From Pilimelia anulata (lineage in GTDB: Bacteria > Actinomycetota > Actinomycetes > Mycobacteriales > Micromonosporaceae): a stretch of DNA of 64,000 bases. The stretch covers positions 682,001-746,000 of the forward strand of contig NZ_BMQB01000001.1 of assembly GCF_014647895.1 (NCBI RefSeq). Reading direction: 5' to 3'. The notes beneath the pieces are model-generated. The model was not told the origin of the DNA. It searched no databases and saw nothing but the letters and a program-made list of their open reading frames with translations. Positions 54,220 to 62,729 of this stretch are shown here, piece after piece (within the stretch, counting starts at the first letter, position 1; every line of letters starts with the position of its first letter). Made by a program: the position numbers and the translations under genes.

Positions 54220-54687
54220 TCAGCGCGGCTGCCAGGCGTCCGGCTGGGTGGTGAGCTTGCGCACCCTGGCCGGCATCCGGCCGGAGATGAGCTGGGCGAG
54301 GCTGACGTGGTCGACCACGTCGCGGACGGCCGCCCGGACGGCGACCCACAGCGTCGGCAGGTGCTCGGCGCTGCCGTCGTAGCTGGTCTCCTCCGGACGG
54401 ACGCCGCGGACCTCGGCGAGCGGCCCGTCCACGGCCCGCAGGAGCTGGCCGACGGTCACGTCCTCCGGAGCGGAGGCGAGCGCGTAGCCGCCGTCGGCGC
54501 CGCGCTGGGAGCGGACGAGGCCGGCGCGCCGCAGGTCCGCGAGCACCGCCTCCAGGAATTTGTACGGCAGCGCCTGTTGTTGCGCGATGGCGTGGGCGGG
54601 GAGCAGATGGGGGTGGGCGGCGGCGAGACTCAGGGCCGCCCGCACCGCATAGTCACCGCGCGCTGATATTTGCACGTCCCCCATCAT
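54220..54687 (-). CDS. Rrf2-family transcriptional regulator without Fe-S cysteines
   Basis: 155 residues (ATG 54687 or 54684). The winged helix (ISARGDYAVRAALSLA, LPYKFLEAVLADLRRAGLVRSQRGADGGY) is typical Rrf2. There is no cysteine at all in the protein, so it cannot carry the Fe-S cluster of IscR/NsrR. Cluster-free Rrf2 proteins include CymR, the cysteine-metabolism repressor of Bacillus. A sulfur role here is possible given the rest of the window, but there is no direct sign. Confidence 0.8.
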   Translation of the reverse strand: MMGDVQISARGDYAVRAALSLAAAHPHLLPAHAIAQQQALPYKFLEAVLADLRRAGLVRSQRGADGGYALASAPEDVTVGQLLRAVDGPLAEVRGVRPEETSYDGSAEHLPTLWVAVRAAVRDVVDHVSLAQLISGRMPARVRKLTTQPDAWQPR

Positions 54688-54811
54688 GCCGAATGGTTAC
54701 GTTCGGGCGGGGGCGGGTGCCGGGATCGCCCGGCGGGCAGCGTCCATAGTGCGCCGGGCCCGCTCCCGTGGAGCGGACCCGGTTCGGGTCGGGTGAGCTG
54801 TCCCGGTGCCG

Positions 54812-55243
54812 TCAGCGCCCGGCGAGCAGGCGGTTCACCGCGGCGTCGACGTCCAGGTGGTCGGTCTCCCGGCCGCGGGCGACGACGACGTAGGTACGGC
54901 GCAGGAATCGGACGAGCACGCTGCGCGGTACCTCGAACAGGGCGTTGCCGTCGGGTGACGACAGCGCGAGCGCGACGAAGTCGCCGCGCGGCGTGGCCCA
55001 GGGCCACACCCGGACGTCGCCGATGCCGGCGGGCTCGTCGAGCCCGGTCATCAGCAACTCGCGGGCGAAGGACCAGCTCACGGCCTCCCCGCCGGCGGAC
55101 TCGGCGTGGAACAGGACATGAACGGCGTACGGATCGGCTGGGTCGTAGCGGAGACTGGCGCGCACCGGCAGCGCGGTGGCATCAGGCGCGACGAGCCGAA
55201 GCGACGTTTCAACCTCAACGGTTGTGGGTCGAATGGCACTCAT
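54812..55243 (-). CDS. ssgB: SsgB-like sporulation/cell-division protein
   Basis: 143 residues. VEVETSLRLVAPDATALPVRASLRYDPADPYAVHVLFH, SWSFARELLMTGL, GDVRVWPW and LALSSPDGNALFEVPRSVLVRFLRRTY align with SsgB, which with SsgA positions FtsZ at sporulation septa in streptomycetes. The family is confined to morphologically complex actinobacteria, so it is the best taxonomic marker here. GGGGGGAG lies 8 bases before the ATG. Confidence 0.9.
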   Translation of the reverse strand: MSAIRPTTVEVETSLRLVAPDATALPVRASLRYDPADPYAVHVLFHAESAGGEAVSWSFARELLMTGLDEPAGIGDVRVWPWATPRGDFVALALSSPDGNALFEVPRSVLVRFLRRTYVVVARGRETDHLDVDAAVNRLLAGR

Positions 55244-55553
55244 GGACGAACTCCCCCCGGCACCGCGGCGGGGCAGCTCAACCCCGCGATTCCCATACTC
55301 AGGTGATAGCTGTCGTTACGCTCAGCCATGCCCCGATCTCACCCGGTAGGGGGAAGGCGGACATTGTGTTGCCGCGGAACACCCTATTTACGGATATACT
55401 GCGCTGTTCTGCCATCGCAGGCAGAGGTGGCCCGGCGTCGGGCCTGACCCGTACGTCGACTCACTCCGGTAACGTGCGGCCGTCATGGTTAGTGACGGGC
55501 CAAATGCGACTGCGAGGCGAATTAGTGACCGCATCGAAGCGTAACCGTATTGG
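55244..55553. other. 310-base promoter-like gap
   Basis: AT-richer than the rest. TATACT at 55395-55400 is a perfect -10 form but has no -35 at 17 bases. CGTAAC words occur near the ssgB side (GTTACG on + at about 55313). No ORF. Confidence 0.4.
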
Positions 55554-56006
55554 GTGACTTTGTCCGATAAAGACCAATTACGTGGAGTTAGTGCCCCCGC
55601 GGGCCCGTGGGCCCGGCTCCGCCTCCGGGTCGCCGCCACCCTCGCCGTGATCCGGGCCCACCCGACCGGCCGGGTGGCGTTCCGGGTCGCGATCGCCCTG
55701 CTCGGCGCCCTGGTCGTGGCCGTGGGGCTGGTGCTCATCCCGCTGCCCGGGCCCGGCTGGGCGCTGGTGCTGCTGGGGCTCGCCATCTGGGCGGTGGAGT
55801 TCGTCTGGGCCAAGCACCTGCTCCGGTACACCCGGCACCGGGTCCAGCTCTGGACCCGGTGGGCGACCGGCCGGTCGCTGCCGGTCCGGCTGCTGCTCGG
55901 GGCCGCCGGGCTCGCCTTCGTCGCCGCCGTCACGGTGCTGTCGCTGCGGTACGGGCTCGGCATCGACGTCGTCGCCGACGTCTGGCGGTACGTCACCACC
56001 CACTGA
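55554..56006 (+). CDS. TIGR02611 family membrane protein (PGPGW)
   Basis: 150 residues, GTG 55554. Three hydrophobic segments; the signature LIPLPGPGWALVLLGLAIWA between the first and second is the PGPGW motif of the TIGR02611/PGPGW family. Inner-membrane protein of unknown function, common in actinobacteria and often near a Val tRNA. Confidence 0.85.
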   Translation: MTLSDKDQLRGVSAPAGPWARLRLRVAATLAVIRAHPTGRVAFRVAIALLGALVVAVGLVLIPLPGPGWALVLLGLAIWAVEFVWAKHLLRYTRHRVQLWTRWATGRSLPVRLLLGAAGLAFVAAVTVLSLRYGLGIDVVADVWRYVTTH

Positions 56007-56057
56007 CCCCGGGGCGCGGGACCCCCGGCGGCATCCGGTACAGTCATGTCCCGTTGC

Positions 56058-56129
56058 GGGCGATTAGCTCAGCGGGAGAGCACTCCGTTCACACCGGAGA
56101 GGTCACTGGTTCGATCCCAGTATCGCCCA
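56058..56129 (+). tRNA. tRNA-Val (anticodon CAC)
   Basis: A full cloverleaf can be drawn: acceptor GGGCGAT/ATCGCCC (7 bp), D arm GCTC...GAGC, anticodon arm CTCCG/CGGAG with loop TTCACAC (CAC at 56090-56092), T arm ACTGG-TTCGATC-CCAGT, discriminator A. CCA is not encoded. It reads GUG valine codons. Confidence 0.95.
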
Positions 56130-56148
56130 CCGCACGAAACAGCAGGTC

Positions 56149-56172
56149 AAGGCCCCGCTCACGCGGGGCCTT
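56149..56172 (+). terminator. Terminator after tRNA-Val
   Basis: AAGGCCCCGC (56149-56158) pairs perfectly with GCGGGGCCTT (56163-56172), loop TCAC. It starts 20 bases past the tRNA. Confidence 0.85.
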
Positions 56173-56232
56173 CGCCATTGTGGGGGGTCGTCCGGCGGAC
56201 CGGATCGGCCGCTGGGGCGGGGGCCGCCCGGC

Positions 56233-57123
56233 TCAGCCGAGCGGGTGCGCCGCGCGGAACGCCTCGATGTACGCCGGCAGCTCCCGGGTCGGCGCCCAGC
56301 CCAGCGCGCGCGCCCGGGTGGTGTCGGCCCGGCCGCGGGTCCGCTCGCCCGGCAGCGCCGGCAGCAGGGCCGTCGGGGCGCCGAACATCCGCGCCACCTC
56401 GATGATCGGCCACTCCCGGCCGGTGCCGAGCATGTACCCGTCGCCGCTGCCGTCGCGGGCGCAGCGGATCACCCCGGCGACGATGTCATCGATATGGGTG
56501 AAATCGCGCGTCTGGGTGCCGGGGGAGACGACCGTCAGCGGCTCGCCGGCCAGGTACTGCCGCTCGAAGATCCCGATCACCGTCGCGTACTTGCCCTCGG
56601 TGATCTGGCCGGGGCCGTACACGTTGTAGAAGTACGTGATCGCGTGCTCCAGGCCGTACCAGTCCGCGTAGTTGCGGATGTACTCCACGTTCTTGGCCTT
56701 GGTCCACGCGTACGGGTTGAGGTTCTCGTCCGCGCCGTCGTTGCCGAACTTCGAGCTGGACCCGGCGTAGACGAGCTTGGACCCGTGCCGGTGCGCGAAG
56801 TGCACGACCTCCTTGGTGCCGCGCATGTTGTACTCCCACGTCAGGTCGCCCTCGGCGAACGACTGCACGATCCGGGAGTACTCGCCCAGGTGGTAGACCA
56901 CCGCCGGGGACGGCAGGCCGCGGTCCTGCCAGACCTTGTCCAGGTCGATCGTGCTCGCGTTGAGGTACGTCACCCGCGCGTCGTCGACGTGGTTGTCCGC
57001 GGTCCCGGTGAAGTAGTTGTCCACCGAGATGATCGCCGCGGCCGGGTCGTCGGCCACCAGGTGCCGGATGAGGTTGCTGCCGACGAAGCCGGCGCCGCCG
57101 GTCACCAGAATGGTCGTACGCAC
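56233..57123 (-). CDS. NAD-dependent sugar epimerase/dehydratase (extended SDR)
   Basis: 296 residues, GTG 57123. NAD loop TGGAGFVGSN, then the SDR catalytic Tyr-Lys in NPYAWTKAKNVEY (YxxxK), SSSKFG in the Ser position, and FYNVYGPGQ. The pattern is that of UDP-glucose/GalNAc 4-epimerases, acting on nucleotide sugars in the cytoplasm. Exact substrate unknown; no glycosyltransferase lies near. Confidence 0.85.
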   Translation of the reverse strand: MRTTILVTGGAGFVGSNLIRHLVADDPAAAIISVDNYFTGTADNHVDDARVTYLNASTIDLDKVWQDRGLPSPAVVYHLGEYSRIVQSFAEGDLTWEYNMRGTKEVVHFAHRHGSKLVYAGSSSKFGNDGADENLNPYAWTKAKNVEYIRNYADWYGLEHAITYFYNVYGPGQITEGKYATVIGIFERQYLAGEPLTVVSPGTQTRDFTHIDDIVAGVIRCARDGSGDGYMLGTGREWPIIEVARMFGAPTALLPALPGERTRGRADTTRARALGWAPTRELPAYIEAFRAAHPLG

Positions 57124-57232
57124 CGCGCTGGGCCCTTTCGCTGACGGTCCGAGAGCCCGCCGACTCTACCGCACCGGCGACGGAGGGTGACGCGCGCGCC
57201 GCGCCCCGCCGCCGGTGCGGTGGTCGGGTGGG

Positions 57233-57964
57233 TCAGCCCTCGACGGTCACCGTGGTCAGCTCCGCCGGGATCGCCGGTGCGCCGTCGGTGCCGCCGCCCT
57301 CCACCCCGCCCGCGGCCACGCCGTCGAGCAGCTTGAGCGCGTCGTCCTCGACCCGTCCGAAGATCGTGTAGTTGGGCTGGAGGTACGAGTCCTTGTAGAC
57401 GAGGAAGAACTGGCTGCCGTTGGTGTCCGGGCCGGCGTTGGCCATGGCGAGCACGCCGCGGGCGTACAGCCGGCGCTTGCCCGTGGTGTCGCCCGGCTGG
57501 CCCGGCAGGTCGGTGGGCAGCTCGTCCTTGAACGAGTAGCCCGGCGAGCCCTCGCCCGTGCCGGACGGGTCGCCGCACTGGAGCACGCTCAGCGTCGGGT
57601 ACGCCGTGAGCCGGTGACAGCGCGTGTCGTCGTAGAACTTCGCCTTCGCCAGGTGCGCGAAGTTGAACGCCGCGCACGGCGCCTTCGCCCGGTCCAGGGT
57701 CAGCGTCGCCGGACCGTGCGGGGTGGTGATCCGCACGGTCGCGGTACCGGTGGACGGCAGCCGGGTGTCGTCCGGGATCGCCACCGGCCGGGACGGGGTC
57801 TCGTCGGTCTTGGTGAAGCCGCAGATGCCGGCGCCGGCCGGGCCGGTCCGGTCCGCGGGGGCGGCGCTCGCCGGTGCGCCGAGGGTGGTCAGGGCCGCCG
57901 TCGCCAGCAGCGCTCCCGCGGCGGTCGCCGCCAGTGCTCGTGCTGTCCGCTGCTCAACCCGCAT
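57233..57964 (-). CDS. Secreted cyclophilin-type peptidyl-prolyl isomerase
   Basis: 243 residues. An N-terminal signal-like segment (ALAATAAGALLATAALTTLGAPASA) is followed by a cyclophilin core: APCAAFNFAHLAKAKFYDDTRCHRL, QCGDPSGTGEGSPGYSFKDE, GVLAMANAGPDTNGSQFFL. The core is the actinobacterial form with extra cysteines (one before FNFAHL, one in DTRCHRL). It helps fold exported proteins, fitting the many secreted enzymes around it. Confidence 0.88.
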   Translation of the reverse strand: MRVEQRTARALAATAAGALLATAALTTLGAPASAAPADRTGPAGAGICGFTKTDETPSRPVAIPDDTRLPSTGTATVRITTPHGPATLTLDRAKAPCAAFNFAHLAKAKFYDDTRCHRLTAYPTLSVLQCGDPSGTGEGSPGYSFKDELPTDLPGQPGDTTGKRRLYARGVLAMANAGPDTNGSQFFLVYKDSYLQPNYTIFGRVEDDALKLLDGVAAGGVEGGGTDGAPAIPAELTTVTVEG

Positions 57965-58035
57965 GGAATCCTCCGGGGGATCGATGTGCCTCGCCGTACG
58001 GTCGAAGAGGGGTCTACTACACCGATCCGTCGGGG

Positions 58036-58596
58036 TCAATGCGCGGGCGGCAGGTACAGCGCCCACCGCGTACCGCGACGGCGCAGCACCGTGATCGACA
58101 GCGGCGCCACGTCCAGCCGGGCGAAGGCGGCGTCGGGCAGCCCGAGCGCCGCGAGCAGCGCCGCCCGGACGACGGCGGGGTGGGTGACGGCGGCGGCCCG
58201 GCCCGGCTCCTCGGCCCGGCCGGCCAGCCAGGCGTCGACCCGGGCGCGCAGCGCTGCCAGCGGCTCGCCGCCGGGCGGGGCCTGCGCCGGGTCGGCGACC
58301 CAGGCGGCCAGCTCGGCCACCGGCAGGTCGGCGGGCGCGGTCCCGTGCCAGCGCCCCCAGCCGCGGTCGGCGAGGGCCGCCTCCGGTACGGCGCCGGGGT
58401 GGCCCAGCGCCGCGGCGGTCTGCCGCGCCGCTGGCGCCGGGGACGTCCAGACCCGGTCCGGGCGGCGCAGCGCCGCGGCCGGCAGGGCCACGGCGGCGGC
58501 GCGCCCGGCCGGGTCCAGGTCGTCCTCGCCGGCGCCGCAGCGGGCGGCGCGGAGCGCGGCCGTGGCGGCGTGCGCCACGAGCCGCAGTTCGGTCAC
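58036..58596 (-). CDS. Histidine-phosphatase-family protein lacking RHG, cbt operon
   Basis: 186 residues, GTG 58596, 7 bases after the cbtA stop. The fold order is kept (LRLVAHAATAAL, VWTSPAPAARQTAAAL, GWGRWHG, AAAVTHPAVVRAALL), and the second catalytic His is in THP. The RHG triplet reads A8-H9-A10, so the phosphate-binding Arg is missing. I recall relatives next to cbtAB in streptomycetes that also lack RHG. Possibly a non-phosphatase partner in cobalt or cobamide handling. Confidence 0.7.
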   Translation of the reverse strand: MTELRLVAHAATAALRAARCGAGEDDLDPAGRAAAVALPAAALRRPDRVWTSPAPAARQTAAALGHPGAVPEAALADRGWGRWHGTAPADLPVAELAAWVADPAQAPPGGEPLAALRARVDAWLAGRAEEPGRAAAVTHPAVVRAALLAALGLPDAAFARLDVAPLSITVLRRRGTRWALYLPPAH

Positions 58597-58603
58597 CGGC
58601 CGC

Positions 58604-59365
58604 TCACACCGCGGCGGGCGCGGGCGCCGGCGCGGCGGCCGGGGACCGGCGGGCGGCCCGCTCGGCCAGCGCCGCGAAGGCCAGCCCCAGGCCCGTCCAC
58701 AGGACGAGCTGGGTGCCGACGGCGGTGAGCCGGAAGGACCAGATCAGCGTGGCCGGGAAGTCGGCCGGCACCTCGTCGACCCGGGGCAGCACGGCGTACG
58801 CCGCGGCGACGGTGGCGACGAACGCGCCGACCGCCGCGGCCGCGCGCAGCGCCTCGGTGCCGCGCACCGCCCGGTACGCGGCCACGCCCGCCCAGACGGC
58901 GAGCAGGCCGAGGACGACGAGCAGCAGCCAGGCGATCGTCCGCTGGGTGATCGTCTCGGGGTCGCCGACCGCCGGCGGGTTGGCCGGGTACTTGACCGCC
59001 GGGACGAGGACCAGCCCGAGGAACGCCGCCCCGGCCAGGGCGAGCGCCGCCCGCCCGTCGGCGGCGAGCCGCAGCCGGCGGCGCAGCAGCGTGTACGCGG
59101 TGGCGAGCAGGCCGCCCATCGCCACCCCGAACAGCGCGGTGGCCAGGAACAGGCCGCCCTTCTGCCCGGCGCGGCTGACCAGCGCCTCCTCGTCGTGGGT
59201 GTGCCCGTCGGCCGGCGCCGGCTCGGCGGCGGCCTTGGCCTCCTCGATGGCGATCGCGCGGTCCACGGCCGGCTCGCCGACGGCGTACGCGAACGTGCCG
59301 GCCAGCAGGCCGCCGATGAGCCCGGCCAGGAGGCCGCGCAGCAGGATGCGGAGGAATCCGTTCAT
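58604..59365 (-). CDS. cbtA: CbtA cobalt transporter subunit
   Basis: 253 residues, five or so hydrophobic helices, starting LRILLRGLLAGLIGGLLAGTFAYAVGEP with a following DRAIAIEEAK segment and a histidine-bearing loop (GHTHDEEALVSRAGQKGGLF). This is the CbtA family, predicted to import cobalt for cobamide synthesis. It follows cbtB by 19 bases, and both lie behind a cobalamin riboswitch. Confidence 0.9.
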   Translation of the reverse strand: MNGFLRILLRGLLAGLIGGLLAGTFAYAVGEPAVDRAIAIEEAKAAAEPAPADGHTHDEEALVSRAGQKGGLFLATALFGVAMGGLLATAYTLLRRRLRLAADGRAALALAGAAFLGLVLVPAVKYPANPPAVGDPETITQRTIAWLLLVVLGLLAVWAGVAAYRAVRGTEALRAAAAVGAFVATVAAAYAVLPRVDEVPADFPATLIWSFRLTAVGTQLVLWTGLGLAFAALAERAARRSPAAAPAPAPAAV

Positions 59366-59384
59366 GTGCTCTCCGTCCCCGGTA

Positions 59385-59579
59385 CTAGTGGCAGGGGACG
59401 CCGAGCAGGTGCCGGCCGTCGTGCATCAGCTCGTGCAGGAACAGGCCGCTGCGCGAGACGGCGCCGTTGTCGAACGCGACGAGGTACGCGAGCAGGAGCG
59501 CGCCGGCGACGACCGCGAGCGCGGCGACGAGCACGCGCGCGGGGATGCCGGCGGCGGCGCCGGTGGTCTGGACGGACAT
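59385..59579 (-). CDS. cbtB: CbtB cobalt transporter small subunit
   Basis: 64 residues: one transmembrane helix (VLVAALAVVAGALLLAYLVAF) and the histidine-rich end LFLHELMHDGRHLLGVPCH that marks CbtB, likely the metal-capturing part. First gene behind the cobalamin riboswitch. Confidence 0.92.
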   Translation of the reverse strand: MSVQTTGAAAGIPARVLVAALAVVAGALLLAYLVAFDNGAVSRSGLFLHELMHDGRHLLGVPCH

Positions 59580-59629
59580 ATGTGGCCTACCTCCGAAGTG
59601 GGATGACGCGTCCCGGATTCAGCGCGGCG

Positions 59630-59745
59630 GGCGGTAGTCCTGACTTCCCGGCCGGGGGGCCGGGTCACAGTGGCGCGACCGTACCGGAGTTGCACCGGTT
59701 TCCTCCGCGTCGCCGCAGCGGGGTGAGCTGACCGTAGCCGCCGCG
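59630..59745 (-). promoter_or_regulatory. Cobalamin (AdoCbl) riboswitch controlling cbtBA
   Basis: On the - strand the conserved core reads GGAAACCGGTGCAACTCCGG (59703-59684), then a TACGGTCGCG arm, then the B12 box GCCACTGTGACC (59675-59664), and GAAGTCAGGAC (59647-59637). These are the invariant blocks of the cobalamin riboswitch. It ends about 50 bases before cbtB and probably hides its ribosome binding site when B12 is plentiful. Confidence 0.92.
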
Positions 59746-60075
59746 CCGAACGGCGGTCAACCGGACCGGGCGCGCCGCGGACCGGCCCCGGCCGCGGGCG
59801 TCGCGGCGGCGTCGGGCCGGTGGCGATCCGGCGACCGGTACGCGGCCGACCGGTTTCCCACCCCGGGTGTGAAGGCTCACAGGCCGGCCCGCCCATTCAC
59901 CCGTTGGCGTGCACACACTCCGCCGAACAGCGGATGGCGAAAAGCCGATCAGCCACCCCCGGCTGTCTTTTAGGCCCATCAAGCAATCGGGCGGACGTGT
60001 GCGAAGGTCCCTCATGATGACGGACCGCAATCGAGTGATTGCGTAGAGTCATTTGCATGTGTCGATATCCACTGT

Positions 60076-60098
60076 GATCGATCAAGCGCTGATCGATC
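60076..60098 (+). promoter_or_regulatory. Inverted repeat before the subtilase gene
   Basis: GATCGATCA (60076-60084) and TGATCGATC (60090-60098) form a perfect 9-bp stem with loop AGCGC. It ends 19 bases before the GTG and 6 bases before the AAAGGA ribosome binding site, so it could be an operator or an mRNA hairpin. Confidence 0.5.
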
Positions 60099-60117
60099 GT
60101 CACGAAAGGAATCCGAC

Positions 60118-61896
60118 GTGCGTAGGACAGCAGGGATCGGGGTGGCCGCCGTGGTCGCGATCATCGGTGCGGGGGCGTTGACGCCCGCGCCCGCGAGCGC
60201 CGCCGCCGATCCGGCACCGTTGCGCGGGCCAGCCGGGCGGATCGTCGCGGACCGGTACCACGTCGTCCTCAAGGACGACACCCGCGCCGCCGGCGCCACC
60301 GCGCGGGTCGCCCGCGCGGCCGAGCGAGCCGGCGGCGACGTGCACCAGCGCTACGAGCGGCTGCTCCACGGCTTCACCGCGACGCTGGCGCCGGCGGCGC
60401 TGGCCGCGGTCCGCCACGACGCCGCGGTGGCGTGGGTCGAGCCCGTCGCCGCGACGGCCGCGGCGGCCCGACCCGGCCCCGCGACCGGCGGGACCGCCGC
60501 GCCCCGCACCGGGCGCGGCACCCAGAGCGACCCGCCGTCGTGGGGGCTGGACCGGCTCGACCAGCGGCGGCTGCCGCTGGACCGCCGGTACCGGTACGGC
60601 GCGGCCGGCGAGAACACGGACGTCTACGTCGTCGACTCCGGTATCCGCGCCGACCACGCGGACTTCGAGGGCCGGGTCGACGGCCGGTACGACGCCACCC
60701 GCGACGGCCGCGGGGTCAACGACTGCCACGGGCACGGCACCGCGGTGGCCAGCGTGATCGGCGGCCAGCGGTTCGGCGTGGCGAAGAAGGCGCGCCTGCA
60801 CTCCGTCCGGGTCCTCGGCTGCGCGGGCACCGGCACCGACGCGCAGCTCCTGGAGGCGCTGGACTGGCTCGCCGGCGTGCCGCGCGAGCGGGCCGTGGTG
60901 AGCATCGGCCTGCAGGGCTACGGGTACACCGCCCGGGCGGCCGCCGCTCGGCTGATCGCCGACGGCCTGCCGATCGTATTCAGCGCCAACGCGGTCGCGC
61001 AGGACGCCTGCAACGACTCGCCGGGCTCGGCGACCGGCATCGTCGTCGGCGCCAGCGACCGGACCGACACCCGGGCCGCCTTCTCCGGGTACGGCCGCTG
61101 CGTCGACCTGTTCGCCCCCGGCGCCGACATCAACACCGCCAGCCACGCCAGCCCGACGGCGATCGCGCTGGGCTGGTCCGGCACCTCGCTGGCCGCGGCG
61201 CACGTGACCGGCTGGGTGGCCCGCGAGCTGAGCAGCGCCACGCTCAGCCCGCCGAGCCTCAAGAGCGAGCTGCTGAACAGCGCCACCCGGGACGCCATCC
61301 ACGGTGCCCTCGGCACCCCCAACCGCCTCGTCTACGCCGAGCCCGTCACCGGCGTCAACCCCGTCTGGACCGAGGACTTCGAGATCGAGTCGGGCTGGCA
61401 GCGCGACCCGTACGGCACCGACACGGCCACCGGCGGCCAGTGGCTGCGCGGCACCGCGGCGCAGACCACCGTCAACGGCGCCGTCATGCAGCCCGGCATC
61501 GCCGCCAACGGCAGCCGGGCCCTGGTCACCGACCCGCGCGGCGGCCGGGCCGAGGACTCCGACGTGGACGGCGGCGGCACCAGCGCGCTGTCCCCGCTGA
61601 TCGCCGTGCCCGGCGGCGGGCGGCCGGCGCTGTCGCTGTCCTGGTACCTCGCCCACGCCGGGGCGGCCGACGCGGGCGACCGGCTGCGGGTGAGCGTGGT
61701 CTCCGCCACCGGCGTCGTCACCCCGCTGCTCGAGCGCGCCGGCACCACCCGGCAGATCGAGGCGGCCTGGACCGACAGCACGCTGAGCCTGCATCCGTAC
61801 GGCGGGCAGCGGATCCGGCTGCTGGTCGAGGCCGCGGACGGCGGCGCGGACAACGTCGTCGAGGCGGGCGTCGACCACCTCCGGATCGTCCACTGA
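60118..61896 (+). CDS. Secreted subtilisin-like protease (S8)
   Basis: 592 residues, GTG with AAAGGA 7 bases upstream. Signal peptide, I9 propeptide (DRYHVVLKDD...GFTATLAPAALAAVRHD), then the catalytic domain: Asp in VVDSGIRADH, His in GHGTAVASVIGG, oxyanion Asn in SANAVAQ, Ser in SGTSLAAAHV. The usual GTSMAAPHV has Leu and Ala substitutions, a tolerable variant. The last 180 residues form a beta-rich C-terminal domain of the P/MAM-like kind. Confidence 0.88.
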   Translation: MRRTAGIGVAAVVAIIGAGALTPAPASAAADPAPLRGPAGRIVADRYHVVLKDDTRAAGATARVARAAERAGGDVHQRYERLLHGFTATLAPAALAAVRHDAAVAWVEPVAATAAAARPGPATGGTAAPRTGRGTQSDPPSWGLDRLDQRRLPLDRRYRYGAAGENTDVYVVDSGIRADHADFEGRVDGRYDATRDGRGVNDCHGHGTAVASVIGGQRFGVAKKARLHSVRVLGCAGTGTDAQLLEALDWLAGVPRERAVVSIGLQGYGYTARAAAARLIADGLPIVFSANAVAQDACNDSPGSATGIVVGASDRTDTRAAFSGYGRCVDLFAPGADINTASHASPTAIALGWSGTSLAAAHVTGWVARELSSATLSPPSLKSELLNSATRDAIHGALGTPNRLVYAEPVTGVNPVWTEDFEIESGWQRDPYGTDTATGGQWLRGTAAQTTVNGAVMQPGIAANGSRALVTDPRGGRAEDSDVDGGGTSALSPLIAVPGGGRPALSLSWYLAHAGAADAGDRLRVSVVSATGVVTPLLERAGTTRQIEAAWTDSTLSLHPYGGQRIRLLVEAADGGADNVVEAGVDHLRIVH

Positions 61897-61967
61897 CCCA
61901 CCCTTCCCCGGGGCGGTGCCGCGCAGGGCGGCGCCGCCCCACCGCCGTCGCCCCGGCGCCGCCGGGG

Positions 61968-62729
61968 TCAGGTGGCGAGGGTGTGCACGGCGGTGAAGCC
62001 GGCGACGGCCAGGACCAGCGCGGCGAACGCACGCGACAGCATCGGCCCCGAGGCCCGGCGGGCCAGCTTCACCCCGACCAGCGACCCGGCGATCGCCGCG
62101 ATCGTGAACGGCAGCAGCACCGGCCAGTCCGGCTGCGCGTCGGTCAGCCGGGGGATCAGCGCGGCGATGCAGTTCACGGCCGTGACCAGCAGCGACGTGC
62201 CGGTGGCCCGGCGGATCGGCATCCGCAGGACCAGGACCAGCGCCGGGACGATCAGGAAGCCCCCGCCGACGCCCAGCAGCCCGGTGAGGAAGCCGACGCC
62301 CGCGCCGACGGCGATCGTGCGGGCCAGCGGCCAGCCGCCGGTGGGCAGCGCGCCGGCGGGCTCGGCCGGGACGCGCCGGCGGGTCAGCAGCCCGACCCCG
62401 CAGGCGATCATGACGACGGCCAGCGCGAGCAGCTCGACCCGCGGCGGGATCAGCGGGCTGACCAGCGAGCCGAGGGCGGCGGTCCCGGCGCCGGACGCGG
62501 CCAGCACCCCGCCCGAGCGCCAGCACACCTGCCGGGACCGGGCCTGCGGCAGCAGCACGATCGTCGCGGTCAGGCCGACCACGATGAGGCTGCCGGTGAC
62601 CGCCTCGCGGGCGTTCTGGCCGACCAGGTACAGCAGCGCCGGCACGGTCAGCACGGCCCCGCCGCCGCCGAGGCCGCCGAGTACCGCGCCGATCAGCGCG
62701 CCGACGGCGAGGACCAGGACGGCGCTCAC
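61968..62729 (-). CDS. TauE/SafE-type sulfite exporter family permease
   Basis: 253 residues with seven to eight hydrophobic helices, GTG 62729 overlapping the gntR stop (GTGA). The two repeats each open with a glycine-rich motif (GALIGAVLGGLGGGGAVLTVPALLYLVG and GVGFLTGLLGVGGGFLIVPALVLVL), the hallmark of TauE/SafE/TSUP. Family members export sulfite, sulfoacetate or carry other organic anions. Control by the coupled GntR regulator is likely. Confidence 0.87.
   Translation of the reverse strand: MSAVLVLAVGALIGAVLGGLGGGGAVLTVPALLYLVGQNAREAVTGSLIVVGLTATIVLLPQARSRQVCWRSGGVLAASGAGTAALGSLVSPLIPPRVELLALAVVMIACGVGLLTRRRVPAEPAGALPTGGWPLARTIAVGAGVGFLTGLLGVGGGFLIVPALVLVLRMPIRRATGTSLLVTAVNCIAALIPRLTDAQPDWPVLLPFTIAAIAGSLVGVKLARRASGPMLSRAFAALVLAVAGFTAVHTLAT

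Noticed and set aside
55300..55330. CGTAAC word upstream of ssgB as a possible sigma-BldN promoter
   Set aside because: The matching -10 (CGTTGA-like) is not found at a 16-base spacing.
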